DNA from: Allobosea sp. 67-29
GTDB taxonomy: Bacteria > Pseudomonadota > Alphaproteobacteria > Rhizobiales > Beijerinckiaceae
Assembly (NCBI RefSeq): GCF_001898115.1
Contig: NZ_MKSQ01000020.1
Span: forward strand, 1 to 50,587
Reading direction: 5' to 3'
DNA length: 50,587 nt
Under the pieces are notes generated by a model. The model was not told where the DNA came from. It saw only the letters and a list, made by a program, of their open reading frames with translations, and ran no database searches. The first letter of the stretch is position 1, and each line of letters starts with the position of its first letter. Below, one piece after another: positions 1 through 8,458 of the stretch. The position numbers were made by a program, and so were the translations under genes.

Positions 1-1
1 A

Positions 2-145
2 GACCAACCGTCCACTAACAATCACCTTGGACCTGCCGGCGGGGGCGGATCACACGAAGGCTTCTACAATCCCTCACGCCGTCACTCGGCGCTGGGATAC
101 CTCTCGCCCATCGAATACGAAAGGCTTCATCATGAGCTGACTTGA
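2..145 (+). pseudogene. IS3-family transposase ORFB, C-terminal remnant
   Basis: The frame ending at the TGA at 143-145 reads GFYNPSRRHSALGYLSPIEY and then ERLHHELT. This is the classic C-terminus of IS3-family OrfB (DDE) transposases. The recognisable part runs only from about 59; the preceding in-frame residues are Gly/Pro-rich and unlike OrfB, so the copy is either cut by the window edge together with a small lesion or already degraded. The catalytic core is not visible. The sequence just behind it (about 146-200) probably holds the element's right end, but I could not define an inverted repeat because the left end is outside the window. Confidence 0.75.
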
Positions 146-505
146 CCCGCCCAAGCCGTGAACAGTCCACGGAAACGGGTCAACTCCAGTTCACTTTGGA
201 AGCGCTGGCTCGGGGTCGACCGCCGCTGCGTTGCGGCGACCTAACTCAGCCGTTAGCCTGGGGTTGAGGCCTCGGGCCGCCTCGCGCCACAAGCAGCCAT
301 TCGATAGCCGCCCTGAAGCGGACATTGTGCGGGAAGGTCCTGAAGGGCAGCAAGCGAGCTCAAAAATCGGTCGCCCCAGCTGTGCTAAGAGATTTGACGC
401 GGCTTACGCCAAATAACACCCAGCCAAATAAAACCCTGCCGAAACGCGGAATGCCACCCGCGCGGAACAATGCCGCAAGTTCCACAACAGTTAGTGTCCG
501 GAGAG
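146..505. other. Intergenic stretch behind the IS3 remnant, no gene seen
   Basis: About 360 bp lie between the transposase remnant and the 3' end of the rhomboid gene. Short open frames here have no recognisable similarity and no ribosome-binding site. The stretch contains one copy (317-326) of the AGCGGACATT motif that recurs in other spacers of the window. It looks like decayed mobile-element sequence. Confidence 0.5.
317..326 (+). repeat. Dispersed AGCGGACATT motif, copy 1
   Basis: The 10-mer AGCGGACATT lies in a non-coding stretch. Related copies occur only in other spacers of the window, near 3156-3190, 11813-11848 and 22684-22784, which suggests a family of short dispersed intergenic repeats. 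Confidence 0.45.
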
Positions 506-3013
506 CTACAAGTTGCTTTTCGAGAGCTCCACATTCGCCCCGATCCATTCGTAGTAGCTTTTCGGACAAATTTCGCGCGCTGCTCGAAAATTCGCGGCGG
601 CCACGGAAGCCTCGGTCAAGCGAAGGGTCTCGCCGATATAGAAGCTGGCCTCGCAACGCTGGTTCTGATCGATAATCGAATTGCTGTTGGCTGCATTGGC
701 TCGGAGGCCAGCTGCATCGATATCTCCACGGAGATAACGGAGTACCGGGCCAGGCCATTTCGCGAGATCGATCTGTTTCGAGACCTCGTCGATGCGGGAG
801 CCTAAGCCTGCTCGCGTTGATGCCAAATGGGTCCAAATGGCAGCATAGTGGTCTTTGGGACCGAGTTCCCGCGCTTTTTCCAGATCCGCGAGCGCCTTTT
901 TGAAATCGCCGGCTAGGTAAAAGAACCATCCGCGTTGGCGATAGGCGACGAAGCTCTTCGGGTCATGGAGCAGCGCGATACCGCTCAAATTGATAGCGGC
1001 AGTTTGATCACCCATCGCCGACGTCACGAATGCGAGCGATATCCAGCCGGGCACATTGGCGGGATTGGCTGCTAAGAGCTTTTGAAGATCGGCCTTGGCG
1101 GAAACCCAGTCGCCCAAATGCTGCTCGGCTTCCGCGCGCAGGTAGAGCAGATCGGGGTCGAGCGGAAGCTGCAGCGCTAAAGCTTCATCCAGCTTCGCTT
1201 GGGCGACCGTGAAGTCGCGTGCTGCGATGCGGGCGCGCACAATGGCCTTCAATCCATTGCGATAGGTCGCCAGGACGAAATCCTGGTCATTGGGCTTCAA
1301 CGCAGCCGAGACGAGTTTCACCTGATCCAGAGCGCGCTCCCGTTTTTCGACGTCTACGCCAGCCGCGAGCGCGAGCCCGATGTAAGGCCGCGGATCGCGC
1401 GGGTAGCGCCTTGCGAGCTCCGCTGCCTGATAGGCCCATTCCTGATCGTTTTTGGGCATGATCTGGGGTGGTACGAGCAAACGATCCAGCGGGAAGTCGC
1501 CGAAGCCAGACATCGGGATGGATGCCGCCGTCACGCTGGAGGCGAGCACGGCGGCCCCCACCACGTACTTGCCGATTGATGGGAATCGCTTCGAGCCAAA
1601 AAACAGTATGCAGACGAGGCCAGTGGCGCCTCCAGCCAACATCCCTCCAAGATGGGCAGCATGATCCGAGCCCAAGGCTGGCAACCAGTTCCCCTGTGTC
1701 AAAGTGCCCGTCAGAATGACGATGGTGACAGCCTGAAGCCAGAGCCGACGCCTTCCCGGCGCCAGTCGCCAGGAGATGATCAAGCCCGCAGTCATCAAGC
1801 CGAGGATCCCGCCAGAGGCACCCATGCTCATCACGTTAGGCGGGTTCTGCACGATCGAAAGCACGGCGCCCGCTAAGCCGCTGAGAATGAAGATTGCGAT
1901 TAACCAAGCAGCTCCGATGACGGGCTCGAGCAGGACCGCGATCAGCATGAGTGCGACGAGATTCGTGGCCAGGTGGCTGAGGCTCCAATGCAGGAACGAT
2001 GACGTCGCCAGCCGGTACCATTGCCCGCCTTGGGCAACGAGCTCGTAAGAGACTCCGCCAAACTGCACGCCTGACTGCCAATCGACCATGAAGCCCGTCA
2101 CCCGGCCAGCCAAATGCGAGGTTGCGAGTTCTGCAGCAAAAATCAGTAGCAGCACGAACGACAAAGCAAATCCGGCCCGCGCGCCCGCTACTACGGTGCC
2201 TGGAGAAGGAAATCGGCCTTCCTGTGCCGATGGCTCCTCCGCCGCCAGCGCCTCGTCGATCTGAGGATCGAAGACCCTGACGATGCGCGTCCCCGCGGCT
2301 TGATCATAAAATGCGTCACGCTGCTTGCTTATTGCAATCGCCGCGGCAACGAGAGCGATAGACGGGAGCCAGCCTGCAATGCCCGTCAGCCACAGCATAA
2401 CCGCGCTCAGGACTGGGAGATCTGACCAGGCGGCGCAAACGCCGACGGCCGCGAAGACAACCGCAGGCAACGCCGCGGCTGCGAATACGAGATATCGCTT
2501 GGCTAGCTCTCGATTCCAGATGTTACCGGCAGCATGCCGGGACGACGAAACCAAAAGCCCGGCCGCCGATCTCCCAGGCGATCTCCAGCCATGGCTCTCG
2601 AACGCCCACCGCAGCAATGCAAGCAGCGGCCATTGAACGAGCGTGAGATCGAAGGCCTTGATTGGCTGGTCATTGCTGTCCAGCGGAAACCCGATGGTCT
2701 GTTTCCATGGCGATCCCGGAATTCTATGCTCGAAGACATAATATCGCGCCACCGGCTTGGTCATGAGATAGGCCGTACAGATCGCTTCGCCGGTTGGGAT
2801 GAACGCGGCTGGCAATGACATGCCGGCTGGGCGCTGTTTGGCGGGTAGGCACTCTTTGACAAATGCGCTGCTGTCTTGGACTCGGCCGCCCGACAGCCCG
2901 TAGATACAGGCCACCAAAGCCTGCGTCAGCAGCATGACGAGGACGAGATCGATCAGGAACGCCGAGACGCGTCTCGTGATGCCCGCCCGAATCCAAATCG
3001 GATATCCCGTCAT
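506..3013 (-). CDS. RDD-rhomboid-TPR fusion protein (rhomboid-family intramembrane serine protease)
   Basis: An 835-residue membrane protein with three parts. Residues about 8-247 look like an RDD domain: an Arg before the first helix (RRVSAFLIDLV) and the typical QAAGTRIVRV end. Residues about 275-500 are a rhomboid domain. The HxxxN helix is H347/N351, the catalytic serine is S400 in GASGG, and the catalytic histidine is H454 in HAAHLGG, so the Ser-His dyad looks intact. Residues about 520-830 are a soluble alpha-helical tail with TPR-like repeats. Rhomboids cleave transmembrane helices of substrates within the membrane; the TPR tail probably recruits partners. The start is the Met directly before the first hydrophobic helix. 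The gene stands alone and no substrate can be named. The three-domain fusion is uncommon and much larger than a typical bacterial rhomboid. Confidence 0.85.
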   Translation of the reverse strand: MTGYPIWIRAGITRRVSAFLIDLVLVMLLTQALVACIYGLSGGRVQDSSAFVKECLPAKQRPAGMSLPAAFIPTGEAICTAYLMTKPVARYYVFEHRIPGSPWKQTIGFPLDSNDQPIKAFDLTLVQWPLLALLRWAFESHGWRSPGRSAAGLLVSSSRHAAGNIWNRELAKRYLVFAAAALPAVVFAAVGVCAAWSDLPVLSAVMLWLTGIAGWLPSIALVAAAIAISKQRDAFYDQAAGTRIVRVFDPQIDEALAAEEPSAQEGRFPSPGTVVAGARAGFALSFVLLLIFAAELATSHLAGRVTGFMVDWQSGVQFGGVSYELVAQGGQWYRLATSSFLHWSLSHLATNLVALMLIAVLLEPVIGAAWLIAIFILSGLAGAVLSIVQNPPNVMSMGASGGILGLMTAGLIISWRLAPGRRRLWLQAVTIVILTGTLTQGNWLPALGSDHAAHLGGMLAGGATGLVCILFFGSKRFPSIGKYVVGAAVLASSVTAASIPMSGFGDFPLDRLLVPPQIMPKNDQEWAYQAAELARRYPRDPRPYIGLALAAGVDVEKRERALDQVKLVSAALKPNDQDFVLATYRNGLKAIVRARIAARDFTVAQAKLDEALALQLPLDPDLLYLRAEAEQHLGDWVSAKADLQKLLAANPANVPGWISLAFVTSAMGDQTAAINLSGIALLHDPKSFVAYRQRGWFFYLAGDFKKALADLEKARELGPKDHYAAIWTHLASTRAGLGSRIDEVSKQIDLAKWPGPVLRYLRGDIDAAGLRANAANSNSIIDQNQRCEASFYIGETLRLTEASVAAANFRAAREICPKSYYEWIGANVELSKSNL

Positions 3014-3155
3014 GTTGCCCCCGGCCCATTCCTGTCAGCCGAGTGAGCTGGGCTGACCAGGCCCGACAGCATCTCGCAGGCGCAACCTAAGGGTCAATCG
3101 GTTTGGGGGGGTGATGCGGGTAAACGCTCTTATTGCTTGCGCAGGTAGCGCCACA

Positions 3156-3190
3156 ACCGGACATTAGGGCCCTGCCCGAAAGCGGACATG
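3156..3190 (+). repeat. Dispersed GGACATT motif pair, copy 2
   Basis: ACCGGACATT (3156-3165) and AGCGGACATG (3181-3190) lie 25 bp apart in the spacer between the rhomboid gene and the DUF2809 gene. The same paired arrangement recurs at 11813-11848. On the minus strand the second copy reads ATGTCCGCTTTCGGGCAGG, a string I recall from intergenic repeats of Hyphomicrobiales genomes. Confidence 0.45.
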
Positions 3191-3260
3191 GCGTCAGCTA
3201 GGTCGGTGACTCATAATTTTGGTTTCAAGGTCGCGCCGAACGCTGTTTAGGGTTCGACCA

Positions 3261-3659
3261 TCAGCGCCTTCTGCCCACGAGGTCGGCCCACGCGCCCAGG
3301 AGAATGCCGAGACCGTAGGCCACCAGGTTCCAGAGCGAAAATACGCGGCCAAGCAAGAGCGCGCCTGCTGTCGTCAGCCTGAACCCGTCGAGCCAAGGCG
3401 TGTGATAGAGGCGAGACAATTCAACGCTGACCGCGACCAACGCGGCCGCCATCAGTATCTGCGTGACAGTTCGCCGAGGGGCAAAGGCCGCCAACAGCAA
3501 ATAGACCATCATGCCCCAAAGCAGCGAGCCGCCGTACTTCACGACCACAAATGGCAAGCCGAGACCTGAACCATAGCGCCTCAGGAGCAATCCCGAGGCA
3601 ATAACCGCAGCAGTCAGGGCAATTGTCACGAGGCGCGAGCGCGCCGTTGCCTCAGTCAA
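3261..3659 (-). CDS. DUF2809 family membrane protein
   Basis: 132 residues with four to five hydrophobic segments. Family hallmarks are visible: VVKYGGSLLWGMMVY, an Arg-rich turn (FAPRRT), SRLYHTPWLDGFR and the LLGRVFSLWNLVAYGLG C-terminal helix. These match DUF2809, a family of small polytopic membrane proteins of unknown function. It is the last gene of a four-gene minus-strand operon and its start overlaps the end of the histidine kinase gene by 8 bp, so it is probably translated with it. A role in envelope sensing or antibiotic response together with the kinase is inference only. Confidence 0.8.
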   Translation of the reverse strand: MTEATARSRLVTIALTAAVIASGLLLRRYGSGLGLPFVVVKYGGSLLWGMMVYLLLAAFAPRRTVTQILMAAALVAVSVELSRLYHTPWLDGFRLTTAGALLLGRVFSLWNLVAYGLGILLGAWADLVGRRR

Positions 3660-5292
3660 GATCGAGCTCGCCCGTCACCGGGAATGAGAGGGTGAAGGCC
3701 GCACCGTCCGCGCTGTCGAGAAGCGTGATCTCGCCGCCGTGGGCCGTCAACATGGCCCGTACGATCGACAAGCCCATTCCTGTGCCCCCGGCGTCGCGTC
3801 GCGTGGTGAAGAAGCTGTCGAAGATCCGGGCGCGATTATTCGGTGAAACCCCGCCGCCATTGTCCGAGATGACCAGATCGAGCCGATCTGAAGCCGTGCT
3901 CGCGGCAGCCTGGATCCGCGTTGCGCCGTGATGCAGCGCATTGTCGAGCAGATGAGAGAGGATAATGTGGATGTTCTCGGCAGAGATGCGGATCTTACGG
4001 TCGAGAGCGCCGTCGGCACGGATGTCGAGCGCGGGATAGCGGTGCTGGATGTCGGCCATGGCCGACGAGAGTTCCGTTGAGCCGCCGGTCGGTGCAATTT
4101 CGGCCCGCGCAAGTTCGCGCAGGCGGTTTGTAATCGCGGTCAGACGATGTGTGTCGGAAATGATGTTGCTGAGGAAGCGGCGCCGATCATCGTCGCTCAT
4201 CGCGACTGCTGGGCCGGTCATGTCGTCGCGCAGGAGTTCGGCTGCCCCTTCGATCGACGTCAACGGCGATTTGAGCTCGTGTGAGACGTGAGCCGCGAAG
4301 GTGGCGATGAAATCGGATCGATTATTGAGGCTATTGGCCATGTCGAGGAAGCTTTGCGCGAGCCGTGCGAACTCGGCCGTGCCGTGATGCTTTAACGGGA
4401 CGATGGCGCTGCGGTCCCCCTGTCCGATCGCTGTGGTTCGGGCAATCAGCTCATGAACCGGGCGCGTGATGGCGCGATGGAAAGCGAGCCCGATGAGAAT
4501 GGTCAGCAGGGCGACAGAGGCGCCTGCGAGAGCGACCTTCCCGCGCTCTTCATAGAGATGGCGAAACACATTGCTCGGCGTGCGCGAGGCGTAAAGAACG
4601 CCGGCGACATGCCCTCGCACGATGATCGGCATCGCCGTGAAAACGCGGATGCTGGTGCCGCGACTCAGCGAATAGAGCGGCGGCGGAGGATTCTTGGAGA
4701 CGCGCTGTCGCAGGACAGCTTTGAAGCGTCCTTGAACGGCCTCCCGAACCTCCTCGATATGCGCAAGAGAGAGCCCGACCTCCGCCCTCCCGGCAATCAC
4801 GACCCCGTCCGGGTCAAGCAGGCGAAAGCCCGTGAGCGTGATGCTCTGCGTTCTTTCGAGCAAAGGAAACAAGCGCTCGCCGGCTAACTTGAAGACGGGA
4901 TTGGCAGGCTGGAGGGCCGGCATCGCATCGGGCCTGCGCCCAAGCAGGTCGCCTCGAGCAAGGTCGAGACTTGGGAGGATCGGCGTGAAAGGCCCCGGCT
5001 GCTCGGCCGGCGCGACCGCAGGAGGGCGTGCTCCCAAGGCCGTGTCCGGTGGCAGATGCCCGTCCAGATCGCTTTCGATCACGGCTGATAGCGCAGCGCT
5101 CTGCGCGATCAGCTCAGCTTCGGTCTGATGAACCAGCTGGTTTTCGTAGATCCGAAAGAAGAAGAGGCTGACGAGTGGCAGGGTTAGAACGGCCGTCAGC
5201 ATCATGATGACGATCAGGCTAAGGCTCGGCCGCCATTTGGGCGTCACCCGGGCCGGCGCCGCAACCTGCTCCGTCACGCCGAAGCTTCGCAT
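3652..5292 (-). CDS. Sensor histidine kinase, HAMP-containing, envelope type
   Basis: 546 residues. TM1 is at about 23-47, a periplasmic sensor region with a Pro-rich stretch follows at about 48-250, TM2 is at about 252-271 and HAMP at about 271-325. The phosphoacceptor is H338 in HVSHELKSPLTS. The ATPase domain has an N-box (HLLDNALHHG), G1 (DNGGGV) and G2 (GGTGMGLSIV). It autophosphorylates on His and should pass the phosphate to the OmpR-type regulator encoded immediately upstream, whose gene it overlaps by 19 bp. The family resembles CreC/ChvG-like envelope sensors, but the ligand cannot be read from sequence. Pairing by overlap is strong. Confidence 0.9.
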   Translation of the reverse strand: MRSFGVTEQVAAPARVTPKWRPSLSLIVIMMLTAVLTLPLVSLFFFRIYENQLVHQTEAELIAQSAALSAVIESDLDGHLPPDTALGARPPAVAPAEQPGPFTPILPSLDLARGDLLGRRPDAMPALQPANPVFKLAGERLFPLLERTQSITLTGFRLLDPDGVVIAGRAEVGLSLAHIEEVREAVQGRFKAVLRQRVSKNPPPPLYSLSRGTSIRVFTAMPIIVRGHVAGVLYASRTPSNVFRHLYEERGKVALAGASVALLTILIGLAFHRAITRPVHELIARTTAIGQGDRSAIVPLKHHGTAEFARLAQSFLDMANSLNNRSDFIATFAAHVSHELKSPLTSIEGAAELLRDDMTGPAVAMSDDDRRRFLSNIISDTHRLTAITNRLRELARAEIAPTGGSTELSSAMADIQHRYPALDIRADGALDRKIRISAENIHIILSHLLDNALHHGATRIQAAASTASDRLDLVISDNGGGVSPNNRARIFDSFFTTRRDAGGTGMGLSIVRAMLTAHGGEITLLDSADGAAFTLSFPVTGELDLD

Positions 5293-5981
5293 TGACCCAA
5301 CCTGAAACCGACGCCGTGCACGGTCTCGATCGCGTTCCCGCAGCCGGCCTTCGCGAATTTACCTCGAATGTTGCGGATATGGCTGTCGATCGTCCGGTCG
5401 GAGACATGGATTGCGCCGCCGTAAGCGCCGCCGAGGATCTGCTCCCGGCTGAACACCTGGCGCGGCCGCGCCATCAGCATCCGCAGGATGGCGAACTCGA
5501 TCGCCGTCAGGGACAGCTCCGCACCATTGAAGTGAACGAAATGCGCCGCGGGATCGAGACTCAGCGCGCCCCAGGACAAGCTGCCGTCGGCCATCCGGGC
5601 CGGAGCCCGGCCCGTGCGCACCCGCTTGAGGATAACGTTGACCCGAGCGACCAGCTCGCGCGGGCTGAACGGCTTGGTGACATAGTCGTCGCCCCCGATC
5701 TCCAGCCCGAGGATGCGATCGATCTCATCGTCGCGCGCCGACAGGAACAGGATCGGCACCTCCGAGGATTTCCGGATCTGCCGGCAGACTTCGAGCCCAT
5801 CCATCTCCGGCATGCCGATGTCCAGCACGATGAGATCTGCCGGACGCTGCCTGAACCCGTCGAGCGCCTGTAGGCCGTCCTGCGCCACTGTCGTCGCCAT
5901 GCCTGCCTTTTCGAGGGCGAAGCAGATCACGTCGCGGATATGGCTGTCGTCGTCGACCACGAGAATACGCGGCGTCATCAT
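5274..5981 (-). CDS. OmpR/PhoB-family response regulator
   Basis: 235 residues. The receiver domain has the acidic pair at D10-D12, phosphoacceptor D54 (VLDIGMPEMDG) and a conserved Lys in VTKPF. A C-terminal winged helix follows (SLTAIEFAILRMLMARPRQVFSREQIL, given here only as the region about 155-185, and the DRTIDSHI recognition helix). It should bind tandem DNA repeats once phosphorylated by the adjacent kinase. The Met at 5981 is preferred because its ATG overlaps the stop of the upstream DUF4173 gene as ATGA; a second Met follows directly. It belongs to the DUF4173-regulator-kinase-DUF2809 operon. Confidence 0.92.
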   Translation of the reverse strand: MMTPRILVVDDDSHIRDVICFALEKAGMATTVAQDGLQALDGFRQRPADLIVLDIGMPEMDGLEVCRQIRKSSEVPILFLSARDDEIDRILGLEIGGDDYVTKPFSPRELVARVNVILKRVRTGRAPARMADGSLSWGALSLDPAAHFVHFNGAELSLTAIEFAILRMLMARPRQVFSREQILGGAYGGAIHVSDRTIDSHIRNIRGKFAKAGCGNAIETVHGVGFRLGQCEASA

Positions 5982-7558
5982 CTGCCCTCGGCGGCACCGG
6001 CTGGCGACATGGGTATCGTCCTGAACGGAGCCTCCGGAGTGTTAGCCAAATATCGCGACAGCCGCCATCCGCGGAAGCTCCATCCGAGCCAATCGGCCTG
6101 CGTTCCAAGATGGCGCCAGACGAGCCTTTGGCGACCGCTGGCGATGGCAAGATCAGGCCGAGCCCAGGGAGAACGGGGCGAGATGTGATTGGCCGCGAGG
6201 ATGCGGGGGGCATAGCGGTCAAGGGCGGGAACGACACTGGGACCGAGGCCAAACAGATAGGCGATGTCGATGGTCTGCCCCTGGCCCCGCATCTCGAAGG
6301 AGTGCCGGATGTTGTAGTTCGCGATGACAACTGCAGTATCCACGAAGCTGTAGCCATAGAGTGTCAGCGCCAGCGCGATTGCATTCGCCGAGACCAGCCA
6401 GCCGACCGTCCTGCGTGACAGGATCTGGATGATGATCAAGACGAGCCCTGTCGCGACCAGCAGCATCCAGATGAAGGCCGCCACCCGCAGCTCCGTCAGA
6501 TAAAACGCTTCGACATAGAGATCGAGGCGCCGCAGGGCGGAGAGCACGAGCAGAAGGTTCTGTCCGACCCAGGCGAGGACCAACGGCCGGACCAGCGGAT
6601 CACGCTCGCTCGACCCCGAAGGGCGCATGGCGACCAGCACGAAGGCCGCTGCGAGCAGCGCCGTGACGACGAGCGGGTAGGCGCCACGATGCGCATAGCT
6701 CGCGTGGCTCAGGCCTTCAGGCAGGCTGGCGCCGCCCCAGAGATAGACGAGGTCCATCGCCGTCTGGATGGCGAAGAGCCCATTGAACAGGCTCAGGGAG
6801 CGTCTGATGGTGCGGTCGCTGAACGGATCGAGCGGGTCGAGGATCAAAACGGCGGCTGACGGCTTGATGATCGCACGCTTGCGCCGGCGAAGCGAACGGA
6901 TGCGAAGGAGCGGCCAGATCAGGCACAGCGTGACCGCCCAGAATACCGAGCGACCCGAGAAGATCTGTCCGAGAAAGGCCTGAAGGTCGATCCGCTTCAG
7001 CCAGCTCTCCAGCAGCGGGTTTGCCGAGACGAACAATGTCGCGAAGACGGCACAGAGAAGAAGCGGCATCGCCCAGCCCAGCAACGCGGCCAGGATGCCC
7101 GCAGGGCTGTGCCGCTGCCTGCTGCTACGGCTCGCCCGTGCGATATCGCTGAACAATCGCAAGCCGGAAAGCGGCATGCGGAGCGCGGCCCAAAGATGCT
7201 CCTGCCAGGATAGTTGCCTCGCTTCGGTCAGCATCCGGGCAGCGACGGCCGCCGCAACGAGCGCGATCGTGACCGAGAGCCAGCTGATGTCTTCGACGGC
7301 GGGCAGCAGTCCGGCCGCCAGGAGGACGATCGCATGCCAACGTCGTCTCGGCTCGGCTCGGAGTGGGTTGAGGCAGGCGGACGCGGCGGCGAGGATGCAG
7401 AGAAACAATGCCAGCGAGATCCCAAGCGGATGCCCGTAGAATAGGGCGTCCGCCAGCATGACCAGAGCGGCTGCGGCCGTGAACTGGATCGTCAGCCATC
7501 CTTGGGGTCGTTTGCCGGGTTCGGCAGGCGCGGCTGTCTCATGGGTTTGGGCTGGCAT
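5978..7558 (-). CDS. DUF4173 domain polytopic membrane protein
   Basis: 526 residues from the chosen ATG (MPAQTHETAAPAEPGK). An open frame continues 67 codons upstream, but that part is Arg/His-rich and unlike the family, so I reject it. The protein has around ten hydrophobic helices. The LYLWGGASLPEG and DPLVRPLVLAWVGQN segments, with the conserved YVEAFYLTELRVAAFIWM helix, are typical of DUF4173. The C-terminus is a cytoplasmic or periplasmic tail with many Arg and Trp. Function is unknown. In many alphaproteobacteria this family sits next to a two-component system, as here, so it may be an accessory sensor or a target of it. It is first in the four-gene operon, so its upstream spacer should hold the promoter. 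Confidence 0.8.
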   Translation of the reverse strand: MPAQTHETAAPAEPGKRPQGWLTIQFTAAAALVMLADALFYGHPLGISLALFLCILAAASACLNPLRAEPRRRWHAIVLLAAGLLPAVEDISWLSVTIALVAAAVAARMLTEARQLSWQEHLWAALRMPLSGLRLFSDIARASRSSRQRHSPAGILAALLGWAMPLLLCAVFATLFVSANPLLESWLKRIDLQAFLGQIFSGRSVFWAVTLCLIWPLLRIRSLRRRKRAIIKPSAAVLILDPLDPFSDRTIRRSLSLFNGLFAIQTAMDLVYLWGGASLPEGLSHASYAHRGAYPLVVTALLAAAFVLVAMRPSGSSERDPLVRPLVLAWVGQNLLLVLSALRRLDLYVEAFYLTELRVAAFIWMLLVATGLVLIIIQILSRRTVGWLVSANAIALALTLYGYSFVDTAVVIANYNIRHSFEMRGQGQTIDIAYLFGLGPSVVPALDRYAPRILAANHISPRSPWARPDLAIASGRQRLVWRHLGTQADWLGWSFRGWRLSRYLANTPEAPFRTIPMSPAGAAEGR

Positions 7559-7993
7559 GGCTGTCGATCTCGGCTGCGAACGCCCGCGGCCGCGATGGAG
7601 GCGCGGACCGGAAAGGCGAGGATGTCGGCACAGGCGGGCCGCATCGTTGTCTCCAGCCACCAGCCATCTTTGATCAGCCTCGGTGGCAGTCGCGACGGGA
7701 AGGATGCTGGAGCGATGACGTCCGCCATGCGCGAACACTGCATCGGCAGTTTGCAGCACCCGCGATGCAGATCAGTAGGAACCAAGGATTTTCGTGCAGT
7801 TATCGTGCAGGGAAGAGGGCGTCACCTGTCGAACGTCCCGGTGCGGCTCGGTCTCCGGCTCTGTGCGAGAGGCTGACCTCGGCGGCCTTTATGGGTCCAA
7901 ATGATCGGCATTTTTCCATGGTGCGTACACCATTCTATCTCGTGGAAGCCCTCAGTCCTTGAAAGCACCAAAGCAGTGCTTTAGATTGATGCC
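7559..7993. other. Spacer between divergent operons, with palindrome and hairpin
   Basis: A 435-bp stretch separates the DUF4173 operon (minus) from the TnpB remnant and PspA operon (plus). It must contain the promoter of the DUF4173 operon. Visible structures are a palindrome ATGGTG-cgta-CACCAT at 7918-7933 and a hairpin AAAGCAC-(7 nt)-GTGCTTT at 7962-7982, 12 nt before the first ATG of the TnpB remnant. The hairpin could be a subterminal hairpin of the former IS200/IS605-type element. No gene seen. Confidence 0.5.
7962..7982 (+). repeat. Hairpin upstream of the TnpB remnant
   Basis: Seven-base arms AAAGCAC (7962-7968) and GTGCTTT (7976-7982) flank a 7-nt loop. IS200/IS605-family elements carry subterminal hairpins, so this may mark the left end of the element that left the TnpB fragment behind. 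Inference only. Confidence 0.35.
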
Positions 7994-8397
7994 ATGTTCG
8001 CAAAGCATCAGACCACCATGGTCCTCAGCCTGTTACCGTCGAGGGATGATCTTTTGGCGCTGCGGGAGACTCTGGAAGCGTACCGGGCTGCCTTACGAAT
8101 TCTCGAAGGCACGACGGGCGCCAACCTCGTGGCGCTGCATGAGGAGGCCTATGAGGAGATCCGCGCGAAGACTGGCCTGCCTTCTCGCATGGCGACCTTG
8201 GCTTTGCGCGATCACAGCCGCCGTAACGCCGGCGAGCAGGTCAACGACATCCCGCTCGATTCCAAGCTGTTCTCTGTTAAAGGGCCCGACAGCCTGAGCA
8301 TTGCCACGGTCGGCGGGCGCATCATCATCCCCTATGTCGTGAACGGTTACCGCGCCGGTTGGGACGATTTCTCAGAAGCCCGTCTTTGTTTCAGCGG
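7994..8397 (+). pseudogene. TnpB-like (IS200/IS605/IS1341) N-terminal remnant
   Basis: About 134 residues resemble the N-terminal part of TnpB/IS1341-type RNA-guided nucleases: LLPSRDDLLALRETLEAYRAAL, then YEEIRAKTGLPSRMATLALRDHSRR, then LDSKLFSVKGPDSLSIATVGGR and the IIIPYVV strand. The similarity fades after SEARLCF, where the zinc finger and the RuvC catalytic residues should follow but are missing. The frame then runs without a stop into the PspA-like gene, so the deletion happens to have joined the two in frame. It cannot be an active nuclease. Confidence 0.65.
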
Positions 8398-8458
8398 TTC
8401 TTCGATCAGCATCCTCGTCGGCGTACAGGCCGGCCTCCATCCGCAAAAGGAGACCACC

